A program made the translations under genes and the position numbers. A stretch of DNA of 64,000 nt from CAZMNY01 sp964567745 (GTDB lineage Bacteria > Planctomycetota > Planctomycetia > Pirellulales > Pirellulaceae): positions 1 through 64,000 of the forward strand of contig CAZMNY010000032.1 of assembly GCA_964567745.1 (NCBI GenBank), read 5' to 3'. Positions 16,797-25,528 of the stretch are shown here, in pieces. How positions within the stretch are numbered: position 1 is the first letter of the stretch; the number at the start of each line of letters is the position of its first letter. The notes under the pieces are model-generated. The model ran no database searches. It was not told the DNA's origin and saw only the letters and a program-made list of their open reading frames with translations.

Positions 16797-17105
16797 CCAG
16801 CTTGTCCCATTGCATCCCCCAATGTTTTAACCCGTTGCCGCAGGCGAGGTCGTCGGTACACGCGCGAATCGAATATCGAACAAGGAAGCAAGAAGGAACG
16901 AAAATGGCCACGTATTGTCGGTTGCCGCAGGTTGGTTGTGACGAGACTTTGCGACTCAGCGAAAGGTCACATTCATCGTCGATGCTGCAGCTTGGGGCAA
17001 GAGTTTCTCGCGGCGCCTTGCCTGCGGCGGCGGGGTAAACGAGTTTCTGCGGCGCGAGTCAAAGGGCGAAATTCCGAGCGCTGAGTCGACTGCTTTTTAG
17101 TCGAT
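16797..17105. other. Intergenic region with degenerate repeat
   Basis: A 309-bp gap between the convergent aguA and aroE genes. No gene is seen. Bases 17015-17043 match 27210-27238 at 26 of 29 positions, and the stretch at 16870-16905 (repeated TCGAA, then an AAGGAAGCAAGAAGGAACG run) resembles the purine-rich tract in that other gap. A short hairpin (TCGACT 17086-17091, AGTCGA 17099-17104) lies just past the aroE stop and might act as a weak terminator. Confidence 0.5.
17015..17043 (+). repeat. 29-bp dispersed repeat, copy 1
   Basis: The sequence beginning GCCTTGCCTGCGGCGGCGGG is repeated with three mismatches at 27210-27238, also in a gap. Both copies are in non-coding DNA and in the same orientation. 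Intergenic repeats of this kind are, to my recollection, common in planctomycete genomes; their role is unknown. Confidence 0.6.
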
Positions 17106-17957
17106 TCAGATCTCGAGGTATTCTTCGAGTGCTTCGCGCATGACTTGCGCGTTGGGCTCGACGCCGGACCAGATCTTGAAGCCGATGACGCCTTGATTGA
17201 CGAGCATTCCGAGCCCATCGACAACGGTGCAGCCTCGTGATTCCGCTTCGCAAAGCAAACTCGTCCGAGGCGGATTGAATACGACGTCGGCCACCACCAG
17301 TTCGCCTCGCAGAGATTCGTAATCGACGGGCACTTTGGCACTGGCGTTGTTCAGCCCGATCGAGGTGGCGTTGATAAACACGTCCGCTTCGGCGTCGATC
17401 TCGTAATCGCCATGAAGGTGAACGAGAGACGATTTGACGTTGACTCGCTCGTTAAGCAAGTCGACTAATTCTTGGCCTCGGTTTTCGCTGCGATTAACGA
17501 CCGTGATCTCAGAGACGCCCGCTGTCAGACCCAGCTCCACCGCAATCGCTCGCGCCGCTCCGCCGGCACCGAGAATTACAACGCGTTTTTCGCTCGGGTC
17601 GACATGTTCGCGGAGAGATTGCACGAAACCCTTGCCGTCCGTGTTGTCGCCGATCAACTGATGGTCGACTCGGTTGACGCAATTGACCGCTCCCATCAAC
17701 TCGGCAGCTTCACTCAGGCCGTCGAGATGTTCGATAACAGCGACCTTGTGAGGGATCGTCAGATTGGCGCCTTTGAATCCCATCGCTCGGATGCCGCGAA
17801 TCGCGTCGGCCAACGAGTCGGCGGGGACCTCCAAAGTGAGGTATCGCCAATCGAGCCCCGCATCGCGAAAGGCCCGCTCCATCATGAACTGAGTTGGGTT
17901 GCCGGCGACAGGCTGTCCCATACAGCATACGATTTCCTGAATTGCCGACTCGCCCAC
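17106..17957 (-). CDS. aroE: Shikimate dehydrogenase
   Basis: A 283-residue NADP-dependent enzyme that reduces 3-dehydroshikimate to shikimate in aromatic amino acid synthesis. Key motifs are the substrate-binding GNPTQFMMERAF near the N-terminus, catalytic Lys in GANLTIPHKVAVIEHLD, the NCVNR and LIGDNTDGKGF blocks (catalytic Asp), the Rossmann fingerprint VVILGAGGAARAIAVELG, and the cofactor loop TVVNRSENRGQEL. The C-terminus VDGLGMLVNQGVIGFKIW is typical. The length is normal. The ATG at 17957 is about 20 residues before the first conserved motif. Cytoplasmic; no other aro genes are adjacent. Confidence 0.93.
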   Translation of the reverse strand: MGESAIQEIVCCMGQPVAGNPTQFMMERAFRDAGLDWRYLTLEVPADSLADAIRGIRAMGFKGANLTIPHKVAVIEHLDGLSEAAELMGAVNCVNRVDHQLIGDNTDGKGFVQSLREHVDPSEKRVVILGAGGAARAIAVELGLTAGVSEITVVNRSENRGQELVDLLNERVNVKSSLVHLHGDYEIDAEADVFINATSIGLNNASAKVPVDYESLRGELVVADVVFNPPRTSLLCEAESRGCTVVDGLGMLVNQGVIGFKIWSGVEPNAQVMREALEEYLEI

Positions 17958-18133
17958 AACTCGTTCCCTGTAGATTGTTCATCCCCGTGCCGTATCCCCC
18001 GCAACGATCTCGTCAGCGCCGACCTCGGTCACTCGCGATTTGGGGAAACAACCATTGTGAGGCTCTTCGAGATTCGATGCAACGCCCCGCGAGATCTTCC
18101 GCCTTGACCAGCCCCGCTCAGGCGAAGACCCGC

Positions 18134-19075
18134 CTAGGGCAAAAACCGACAAGCCGAGTCGGATGAAAGCTGATGGCACTGTCGCTCGTCATCGGCCCGC
18201 TCGATTTGCAGTGTCATGTGCGAAATCTCAAACTCGTGGCGCAGCGCCTTTTCGGTTTCGAACAAGAATTCGTTGTTTTCTTCGACGCTTAGGTTTGGAG
18301 CGACAATATGGGCGGTTAAGGCGGACTCGGTTGTGCTGATCGCCCAAATGTGCAAGTCGTGTACGCCGGAAACTCCAGGCCTCGACTGCAGATACTCGAG
18401 CACGTGTTGCGCGTTGATGCCGTGAGGAACTGCGTGTAGAGCCAAGTTGAGCGAGTCTTTCAACAGCCCCCACGTGCCGAACAGAATAACGATTGCGATC
18501 GTGATGCTCAGCACGGGGTCGAGCCAATACCACTGCCAGATAATGATCGCGACGCCGCCAGCGACCACGGCAAGAGAGACAAGCGCGTCCGCAGCCATAT
18601 GGAGAAACGCCGCGCGAATGTTAATGTCTTTTTCCCGTCCGCGCAAGAACATCACGGCCGTCGCCGTGTTGATTGCGACGCCCAAAAGAGCGACCCAAAT
18701 GATCGTGACTCCTGCCACCGGACTCGGCTCGGCAAACCGGCCAACCGCCTCCCAGAGAATGCCTCCCATCGCAACCAGCAACAGAACAGCGTTGAGTAGG
18801 GCGGCCAGAATCGACGTGCTGCGAAGTCCGTATGTGTGTCGCATGGTCGGCTTCAGTTGGCTCAAGTAGTGGGCGCCCCAGGCGAGGATCAGGCCCAACA
18901 CGTCGCCCAAGTTATGCCCAGCATCGGCAAGCAGCGCGAGTGACCCGATGGCGAATCCATAGCCCGCCTCAAACACGATGTAGATCACGTTGAGCGCAAC
19001 ACCAATCGCAAAGGCGCGATTGTAGTTGGCTGGAATATGGGCGTGTCCGTGTTCGTGGTGATTGCAATCCGTCAT
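18134..19075 (-). CDS. Cation diffusion facilitator (zinc-type) exporter
   Basis: A 313-residue CDF transporter. A His-rich N-terminus (DCNHHEHGHAHIP) precedes six hydrophobic segments. The metal-site motifs are in helix 2 (LLADAGHNLGDVLGL, HxxxD in CzcD style) and helix 5 (HMAADALVSLAVV). The C-terminal cytoplasmic domain contains HDLHIWAISTTESALTAHI, typical of the CzcD/ZnT group. It probably exports Zn2+, perhaps Co2+ or Cd2+, by proton antiport. The ATG at 19075 is preferred over an in-frame GTG at 19093 because AAGGAA lies 6 bases upstream. The last 15 residues are a Ser/Cys-rich tail not typical of the family. Confidence 0.88.
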   Translation of the reverse strand: MTDCNHHEHGHAHIPANYNRAFAIGVALNVIYIVFEAGYGFAIGSLALLADAGHNLGDVLGLILAWGAHYLSQLKPTMRHTYGLRSTSILAALLNAVLLLVAMGGILWEAVGRFAEPSPVAGVTIIWVALLGVAINTATAVMFLRGREKDINIRAAFLHMAADALVSLAVVAGGVAIIIWQWYWLDPVLSITIAIVILFGTWGLLKDSLNLALHAVPHGINAQHVLEYLQSRPGVSGVHDLHIWAISTTESALTAHIVAPNLSVEENNEFLFETEKALRHEFEISHMTLQIERADDERQCHQLSSDSACRFLP

Positions 19076-19173
19076 GAAGCGTTCCTTCGCCACAGGTTAG
19101 TCGAGTGTTCTTTCTGCGGCATCGCTAACAGCCAAGATCGCATTGCTGCTCTCACACCAGTGACGCTTCGCAC

Positions 19174-19212
19174 AAAAAAAGACGCCGCCCTTCTGAACGA
19201 AGAACGGCGCCT
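19174..19212 (-). terminator. Rho-independent terminator after the Gfo/Idh gene
   Basis: On the minus strand, GGCGCCGTTCT pairs with AGAAGGGCGGCGTC (two extra bases bulged), followed by seven T residues (the A-run at 19174-19180). It lies 19 bases past the stop of the Gfo/Idh gene and ahead of the CDF gene, so it separates the two transcripts. Confidence 0.75.
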
Positions 19213-19230
19213 GATCTGAGTGGCACCTCT

Positions 19231-20604
19231 CTAGATCAGCTTTGTTGTGCCGGGCGCCGCATGTTGCGGCTTGGGCAACTCGCTCTCCATGGTGAGCCCC
19301 TTTGGGAATAAGTCCAACTTGGAATCCTCGGTGAGGAATTTCCAGCTGATTCGCTGTCCGGTGTAGGCAGCCATTCGGCCCATCACAGCCGTCAAGGAAC
19401 TATTCGCAGTTTCCTTTAGTTCAACAATCGGCTTGCCCGAGCGGATCGAATCGATCAAATCCTTATGCTCTTGTTTATAGGCGTCGCCAATGCTGCCCTT
19501 CATCGCCCAAGTCTGCTCTCCCTCGAGATCAACGATCCGCGAACCGCCGCTGCCGGCTGCGATATAGCAGGTGCCGTCGGTGCCGTAGATCACGTTGCCG
19601 TTCTCGCCCCTTGTTCGCGGGATCTGTCGGCACATGAAGGAAACCGTTTTGTTGTCTGCGTAATCATAATCGACGGAAATGTTGTCCCACATTTCGCTGT
19701 CTTGGGGGCGAGTGAACCGTCCGCCGGATCCGTAGGCTTGTTCTGGCGGACCGCCCATGACCCAGTTCATCAAGTCAATATTGTGGACGGCTTGCTCGGT
19801 GATTTGGTCGCCCGAAAGCCAAACAAAGTGCATCCAATTGTTCAGCTGATACTCGGCATCGCTCATGCCCTCCTTACGAGGTCGGTACCAAATGCCTGTC
19901 GAGCAATAGCGAGTTGTGGCGTTGACGACGCGTCCGATGGTGCCCTTGCGAATCTGTTCAATCGCGCCCACATAGTTCACTTGCCGACGATACTGGGTGC
20001 CGGTTACGATCGATGTCTTGTTCCGTTCAGCCGCGTCGTGCGCGTCGACGCAGACTCGATATCCAGCGGGATCGACACAGGAGGGCTTCTCGGCGAAAAC
20101 GTGCTTGCCCGCCTCAACCGCTTCGGCGATATGGTACGGCCTGAAACCGGGTGACGTGGTCAACAGAACCAAGTCGATTGTGGGGTCTTCCAGAATTCGT
20201 TTGTAGCCGTCGAGTCCGCCATAGATTCTTGAGTCTTCCACGGCCACTTTGTCTGGGTGCCGACGCGCCGTTCCTTTGAGCAGTCGTTGGCTCTTCTCCG
20301 GGAACAAGTCGGCGGTGGCCACCAACTTGATATTGTCGTTGATCGACATCGTGTCGTTCAAAGCGCCGCCGCCTCGGCCTCCCGTACCGACGATTCCGAT
20401 CGTGACCGTGTCGTTGGCCGACTTGCTCTTTGTCGAATCTTGAGCCGAGACGTGAACGGCTGCGTTTGCTGCGGCCACCGCAGCTCCGGCCGCGGTGCCT
20501 GTTTGTAAGAACGTGCGTCGAGTGGCCGAGGGCTTATCGCTGTTTGATTTTGCACGATCGGATGCGACTCGATTACTTTTGGGCATGGACGATTCTTGGG
20601 GCAT
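19231..20604 (-). CDS. Secreted Gfo/Idh/MocA family oxidoreductase
   Basis: A 457-residue protein with a twin-arginine-type leader (ATRRTFLQTGTAAGAAVAAAN), followed by the NAD-binding fingerprint VTIGIVGTGGRGGGALNDTM, the EKPSC motif (Lys of the family's EKP) and the C-terminal alpha/beta domain. Planctomycete paralogues are exported as folded, cofactor-bearing proteins and are presumed to oxidise or reduce sugars or inositols; the substrate is unknown. The ATG at 20604 (MPQESS) is favoured by GAGGAAG just upstream; an ATG at 20586 is a fair alternative, and a GTG at 20640 is less likely. It is downstream of, and codirectional with, the DUF1501/PSD1 pair, but 239 bases separate them. Confidence 0.85.
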   Translation of the reverse strand: MPQESSMPKSNRVASDRAKSNSDKPSATRRTFLQTGTAAGAAVAAANAAVHVSAQDSTKSKSANDTVTIGIVGTGGRGGGALNDTMSINDNIKLVATADLFPEKSQRLLKGTARRHPDKVAVEDSRIYGGLDGYKRILEDPTIDLVLLTTSPGFRPYHIAEAVEAGKHVFAEKPSCVDPAGYRVCVDAHDAAERNKTSIVTGTQYRRQVNYVGAIEQIRKGTIGRVVNATTRYCSTGIWYRPRKEGMSDAEYQLNNWMHFVWLSGDQITEQAVHNIDLMNWVMGGPPEQAYGSGGRFTRPQDSEMWDNISVDYDYADNKTVSFMCRQIPRTRGENGNVIYGTDGTCYIAAGSGGSRIVDLEGEQTWAMKGSIGDAYKQEHKDLIDSIRSGKPIVELKETANSSLTAVMGRMAAYTGQRISWKFLTEDSKLDLFPKGLTMESELPKPQHAAPGTTKLI

Positions 20605-20843
20605 GACTTCCTCGGTGGTGGGAGCAACGGTAGGCAGCACAATTGGCTTAATTATTGAGAACGTCTTCGCGTGAATTCGACCGACCTTGGCCGTCGCACG
20701 AACATACGTCCATCGTTCAACGATTATACAAACTCAGCCATTCAACGCCCACCGAACTAAGCGGGCGCGGTACGCATGTTTTGCGGCTCTCTCGTCTATT
20801 GGCGTTGTCTGCTCGCTCTCGTAGTTTTCTCACTCACCTCGTT

Positions 20844-22241
20844 TCAGGCGATGACATCGTGGGCAACTCGGCCATGGACGTCGGTCAAGCGGTAATCGCG
20901 GCCAGCGAATCGGTAGGTGAGTCGTTTGTGGTCGAGTCCAAGCAAGTGCAAAATCGTCGCATGCAGGTCGTGCACATGCATTTTGTTGACAGCGGCTTTG
21001 AAGCCAAAATCATCGCTCTCACCGTACGTCGTTCCGCCTCGAACGCCGCCCCCCGCCATCCACATCGTGAAGCCATGATGGTTGTGGTCACGGCCATTTC
21101 CGTTTTCGGAAGTTGGAGTTCGCCCAAACTCGCCGCCCCAAATGATCAGTGTATCCTCGAGCAATCCGCGCCGCTTCAGGTCGGCTAGCAGAGCCGCTGT
21201 CGGTTGGTCAATCGCCTTGCAAAGTTTCTTCACCGATTCATTGTGCTTGGAATGGGTGTCCCAGGGCTGGCCGTTGCCATAGTAGACCTGGACGAATCGC
21301 ACTCCGCGTTCAATCATGCGGCGAGCCAACAAGCAGCCATGGGCGTAGTGCCCGCTTCCGTACTCGTCGCGAATTCGTTTCGGTTCTTTGCTCAAATCAA
21401 ACGCATCGCTCGCTTCGAACTGCATGCGATAGGCGGTCTCCATCGACAGCATTCGAGCGTCGAGCGCCGGGTCGGATTCTCGACCAGCGCGATGGGCCGC
21501 GTTCATTTTTTGCATCAGGTCGATCTGCCTGCGCTGCGTTTCGCGGTCGAGCTTGGCGTTCCGCAAGTAGGGCACCATCTTGGCGGGATCGAGATTGGAA
21601 TGATTGATATACGTTCCCTGATATGCCGACGGCAGGAAGGCGCTATTCCAGAGAATCGAGAATCGAACCGGGCGGCCGGGGCAGAGGACGACATAACCGG
21701 GCAGATTTTCGTTTTCCGTTCCCAGGCCGTAAGTGAACCACGCTCCCATGCTCGGCCGAGTCGGCAGGATCGTGCCATTGTTCATTTGCAGAAGAGCCGG
21801 TCCATGGTTGGGATTGTCGGCATGCATGGAACGGAGCACGCAAATGTCGTCGATGTGGCCGCCAAGTTGAGGCAACAATTCGCTGACAGGAACTCCGCTC
21901 TCGCCTCGCCGCTTAAACGCGAACGGCGATGGCAGCAAACCACCAGTCGGTCGTTCTGTAACGAGATTGGCACCTTCGGGTCGCTTGCCGGCATACTTTT
22001 GAAGCAGCGGCTTCGGATCGAAAGTATCGCCCTGAAACGGGCCGCCGTTCATGAACAAGTGAATTACTCGTTTGGCCCGCGGAGCAAAGTGAGTCGCTTG
22101 CTCGGCCGCCTGACCATGGCTCGACAATATCGACGCGGCGCCCAGCATGCCGATGCCGCCGCCCAGCGACTGAAGCATTTGGCGCCGAGAGTATTCACCC
22201 GGCGAAGCGTCGCGTTGCATGAAACTTCGTTGAGTCGACAT
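20844..22241 (-). CDS. DUF1501 domain-containing protein (pair 1)
   Basis: A 465-residue exported protein with a leader starting YSRRQMLQSLGGGIGMLGAA (Tat-like). The alkaline-phosphatase/sulfatase-like fold of DUF1501 follows: RAKRVIHLFMNGGPFQGDTFDPKP near the N-terminus, ERGVRFVQVYYGNGQPWDTH, LIIWGGEFGRTP and GRDHNHHGFTMWMAGGGVRGG at the C-terminus. The catalytic role is unknown. It starts 3 bases after the stop of the PSD1 gene upstream, so the two are co-transcribed and probably coupled. PSD1-DUF1501 pairs are a hallmark of planctomycetes and are thought to act at the cell surface on macromolecules. Confidence 0.88.
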   Translation of the reverse strand: MSTQRSFMQRDASPGEYSRRQMLQSLGGGIGMLGAASILSSHGQAAEQATHFAPRAKRVIHLFMNGGPFQGDTFDPKPLLQKYAGKRPEGANLVTERPTGGLLPSPFAFKRRGESGVPVSELLPQLGGHIDDICVLRSMHADNPNHGPALLQMNNGTILPTRPSMGAWFTYGLGTENENLPGYVVLCPGRPVRFSILWNSAFLPSAYQGTYINHSNLDPAKMVPYLRNAKLDRETQRRQIDLMQKMNAAHRAGRESDPALDARMLSMETAYRMQFEASDAFDLSKEPKRIRDEYGSGHYAHGCLLARRMIERGVRFVQVYYGNGQPWDTHSKHNESVKKLCKAIDQPTAALLADLKRRGLLEDTLIIWGGEFGRTPTSENGNGRDHNHHGFTMWMAGGGVRGGTTYGESDDFGFKAAVNKMHVHDLHATILHLLGLDHKRLTYRFAGRDYRLTDVHGRVAHDVIA

Positions 22242-22244
22242 GGG

Positions 22245-24725
22245 TCAATCTACAAACAGGAATTCGTTGCAGCCAAGCAGTGCGTGTGCGTACTGCCGCC
22301 ATTCGGGACTGGACGGATCGCTCGCGCGATCGCCGAGATAAGCTAGACCAAGTTCGATTTCCGACTCGTCCGCATCCCGGGCAAACAAAAGCTGGTGGGC
22401 AAAGCGAATCTGCTCGCGGACGTTGCTCGAGCCTTTGTCCTTGCTGCTCTCATCCGCAATGCGGCGAACTAAGGTCTCGGCTCGCTTGGCGACAAATGGG
22501 CTATTGAGCAGATAAAGTCCCTGTAGCGGCGTGGTTGTGTGCACTCGCTTCGGGCTGTGGGACGTTCGGTCCGGGAAGTCATGAATCTGTAACATCTTCG
22601 ACATGTCGCGTCGATGGATCGTACTGTAGATCGTACGACGACGATTGTTGGCATCATCCAGGCGGACAGACGTCCCGCCGATGGCGCCGTCAAAATCTCC
22701 GCCGACAACCAGCATCGCGTCGCGCCATGATTCGACGTCGAGTCGCCTTCGGTTCATTCGCGACAAGTAACGATTGTCGGGGTCGACTTGCATTCGATTC
22801 GATTCAACCGCACTCGATTGCCGATAGGTCGCCGACATGACAATCTCTCGATGCAACCATTTCATCGACCAACCGTTTGCGATGAAGTCAGCCGTCAAAT
22901 CTTCGAGCAAACGAGGGTGAGTTGGCTTGGCGCCGAGCTGGCCGAAGTTGCTGGGTGTCGCGACGAGTCCCGATCCGAAGTGATCCGCCCAGATTCGATT
23001 GACGATAACCCTTGCGGCAAGCGAGCCAGCGTCATGGATGATCGACTCGGCCAACTCCAATCGCCCGCTTCCTTTTTGAAACGGCGTGGCTCGTTCTTGC
23101 GAGAGAACGGCTAAGAACCGCCGTGGAATCACCTTGCCTGGCCGGTTCGGGTTACCGCGGACAAACAGGGGCAGGTCGCGCGGTCCCGGTTTGTATTCGA
23201 GTCGCGTTCCTTGCTGAGGCGTCTTGCCGGCTCGGACAACAAACATTGACTCGTCTTGCACGACGTGGGCCAGCGGAGCATCGTACCAAGGCGTCTTTTT
23301 CATTTCAGCAATTTTGGCGGCGAGCGGCTTGACCTTGTCTTCGGGAACGGGCTTCTTCTTTCGCAGCGCCGTCAATTCCTTTTGCAGTCGCTCGACTTCC
23401 ACCTTGGCCTTTTTCGCGGGTTCGTAGAGAGCCTCGTCGATGGTCGGCTTCGCGGTAAGCCGGCTGCTGGCGAATACGCCAGCGAGCGCGTAGTAATCTT
23501 CCATATCGATCGGATCGAACTTGTGGTCGTGGCAGCGCGCGCAGGCGACCGTCAACCCGAGGAAAGTTCTCGAAACAACGTCGACGCGTTCTTCCCATTC
23601 GTCCGCGACGATCACTTTGATAATCTCGCTCGGCAGCTTCAACTCTTTCCAGTACGTCGGACTCAAGCCGAGAAATCCGAGCGCCGGCAAATCGTCGGGA
23701 CCCGTGCTCGCCATCATGTCGGTGGCGAGCTGCCGACGGATGAATTCGTCATACGGCATGTCGTCGTTCAGCGCTCGTACGACCCAATCGCGATAGAGAT
23801 GTGCTTCGCCGTTGGCTTTGAGCCACGAAGCGGTCTGATCTGTATAGCGAACGAGGTCGAGCCAGGGACGCGCCCATCGTTCCCCGAATCGAGGTGAATC
23901 GAGGAGACGTTTAACAAGCCGATCATACGCGTCAGGAGATGAGTCAGCGACGAATTGAGCCACTTCGTCGGGCGAAGGAGGGAGTCCTGTCAAGTCGAAC
24001 GTGAGCCGCCGAATCAAAGTCGCGCGTTTGGCTTCGGTCGATGGCACCAGTTTGTTTCCTGTCATGCCAGCGAGGACAAACCAGTCGAGTCGGCTTCGCG
24101 GCCAATCCGAGTCGGCGACGTCGGGCAACGATTGCCGCTGGGCCGTTTGGAAAGACCAGAACTTGCGGCCCTCCGCCAGGTCGATTCGCTTCGGTGCGTC
24201 GGTCGTTGCCGTGGTTGATTTCGGAAACGGCGCTCCTCGCTCGACCCACGTTTTCAATTCTTGAATCTCACGATCGGCGAGTTTGCCGTCGGGAGGCATC
24301 TGGTAGCTGTCGTCGCCATACTCGACCGCCGCGATAAGCAGACTCGCTTCCGGCTTGCCCGGCGTTACGCTCGGACCACTGTCGCCGCCTCGATGAAGCG
24401 CAGCACGGGAATCCAAAAGCAGACCGCCCTGAACTGTCTCCGCCTTGGCCGAATGACAGGAATAGCAATGCTTGTGAAGCAAAGGACGAATCTTCTTTTC
24501 GAAGTAGGCCGCGCCTTGCTGGCTCAAATCTTGCTGGCTCAAATCCGTCTTCACATTGTCATCATCCGCAAGGGCGATAACGGGATCGAGCACGCAGAGG
24601 ACCACAACGAACAACGAGGCAGTCCGTGTCGCTCGTCGGCAAAGCATGCTGAGAAATTCAGACGCGCTGAGAGGCATCAAGGCAGCCTTCATTTGTTTCA
24701 CTCGGTAGGACTCGGCGAGGGCCAT
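22245..24725 (-). CDS. PSD1 and planctomycete cytochrome c domain protein (pair 1)
   Basis: An 826-residue secreted protein. A signal segment (SLFVVVLCVLDPVIALAD) is followed by a PSCyt1-type haem c motif CYSCHSAK (CxxCH) at about residue 85, then DUF1549 (about 195-400, LIRRLTFDLTGLPPSPDE and GRLACARCHDHKFDPI-like block TVACARCHDHKFDP), a charged coiled region (about 430-475), and DUF1553 (about 525-790, VNRIWADHFGSGLVATPSNFG and DFPDRTSHSPKRVHTTTPLQ). The distal CHDH block is a second CxxCH. Function unknown; assumed electron transfer coupled to polymer breakdown. It leads the two-gene unit with the DUF1501 gene, 3 bases apart. Confidence 0.88.
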   Translation of the reverse strand: MALAESYRVKQMKAALMPLSASEFLSMLCRRATRTASLFVVVLCVLDPVIALADDDNVKTDLSQQDLSQQGAAYFEKKIRPLLHKHCYSCHSAKAETVQGGLLLDSRAALHRGGDSGPSVTPGKPEASLLIAAVEYGDDSYQMPPDGKLADREIQELKTWVERGAPFPKSTTATTDAPKRIDLAEGRKFWSFQTAQRQSLPDVADSDWPRSRLDWFVLAGMTGNKLVPSTEAKRATLIRRLTFDLTGLPPSPDEVAQFVADSSPDAYDRLVKRLLDSPRFGERWARPWLDLVRYTDQTASWLKANGEAHLYRDWVVRALNDDMPYDEFIRRQLATDMMASTGPDDLPALGFLGLSPTYWKELKLPSEIIKVIVADEWEERVDVVSRTFLGLTVACARCHDHKFDPIDMEDYYALAGVFASSRLTAKPTIDEALYEPAKKAKVEVERLQKELTALRKKKPVPEDKVKPLAAKIAEMKKTPWYDAPLAHVVQDESMFVVRAGKTPQQGTRLEYKPGPRDLPLFVRGNPNRPGKVIPRRFLAVLSQERATPFQKGSGRLELAESIIHDAGSLAARVIVNRIWADHFGSGLVATPSNFGQLGAKPTHPRLLEDLTADFIANGWSMKWLHREIVMSATYRQSSAVESNRMQVDPDNRYLSRMNRRRLDVESWRDAMLVVGGDFDGAIGGTSVRLDDANNRRRTIYSTIHRRDMSKMLQIHDFPDRTSHSPKRVHTTTPLQGLYLLNSPFVAKRAETLVRRIADESSKDKGSSNVREQIRFAHQLLFARDADESEIELGLAYLGDRASDPSSPEWRQYAHALLGCNEFLFVD

Positions 24726-24870
24726 TGGATTGGCCTATTCGAGGCACCGCAATGGCGACATCCTCAGGTATGGGAGCGAGGTTTATTGTAAACCATAGCG
24801 ACTGACCCGCCCAATGCTTCGCGCGATTTGCAGCGGTTGTCGCGGACCGCTCGACATTGCGAGGCAAATC

Positions 24871-25359
24871 TCATGAAACGCTGGGCTCGATGGCTTTCTT
24901 CTTGATCGATGCCGCGAAATCTGCGGCCGCCTGCGGATCGGCAGGGCTGGGGTGGTTTCGATTGAGGCCGCCGATAAGACGAAGCGGGCCGACCAAATCG
25001 TGTCCGCGGCAGCCGAATTCGCCGATCACGTCAAATCCTTGCCCCATCAGTTTTCGTTTGAAGATCCAATGCCACACCGGACTCAGCCAGGCGAGTCCCG
25101 AGGTTGAGAAGACGAACGACGGCCGCCGCTCAGCCATCGGTTTCATCTCTCCGACCCACTTCCGCCGCTCGCTGTGAAATAGGCAGAAGTAAACACCTGA
25201 TCCGAATCCGATTAAGTCAAATTCAGCGAGTTGTTCCGGCGTGACATCGGCGGGCTCCGCCACCTCGGCGTGCAAAACGTCCGCAATCGCCTCAGCCACT
25301 TTGCGAGTGTTCTGGCGATGAACCGACTTGAGTAAGATCAACGTTCTGATGTCTGACAT
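24871..25359 (-). CDS. Flavodoxin-like protein
   Basis: A 162-residue cytoplasmic protein. The N-terminus TLILLKSVHRQNTRKVAEAI has the position and spacing of the phosphate-binding loop of flavodoxins (usually SxxTGNTxxVA), though with His-Arg-Gln in place of the T-G. The FDLIGFGSGVYFCLFHSERR block matches the isoalloxazine loop, and FVFSTSGLAW the third loop. It resembles the flavodoxin-family proteins that carry FMN and pass electrons; partner unknown. It ends with a short Ala-rich helix (PQAAADFAASIKKKA). The ATG at 25359 is the only good start. The intervening gap to the PSD1 gene (145 bases) holds that gene's promoter. Confidence 0.75.
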   Translation of the reverse strand: MSDIRTLILLKSVHRQNTRKVAEAIADVLHAEVAEPADVTPEQLAEFDLIGFGSGVYFCLFHSERRKWVGEMKPMAERRPSFVFSTSGLAWLSPVWHWIFKRKLMGQGFDVIGEFGCRGHDLVGPLRLIGGLNRNHPSPADPQAAADFAASIKKKAIEPSVS

Positions 25360-25505
25360 ATCGTTCGATGCGATTTCGAAGCGTTGTTGCTCCGGCTTCG
25401 CCAGAAGTCGGGCGAGTCCCCAAGTTGTCTACTCCTCCCCTGCTCAACCTTGAGAATTCATGAGGCCAACGCCCTAACGAGATTGACTCACTTCAAAACA
25501 TAACT

Positions 25506-25526
25506 GTGGCAGGATGCCCCAGCCAC
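25506..25526 (-). terminator. Possible terminator hairpin after the DUF6807 gene
   Basis: On the minus strand GTGGC and GCCAC pair across an 11-base loop, two bases past the stop codon at 25529. Within it GGCA-TCC-TGCC forms a shorter alternative stem. A T-rich stretch (AGTTATGTTTT) follows. The stem is short, so function is uncertain. Confidence 0.35.
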
Positions 25527-25528
25527 GA

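Noticed and set aside
21204..22346. Plus-strand open frame of 380 codons
   Set aside because: Antisense shadow of the DUF1501 gene, whose minus-strand translation has all family motifs.
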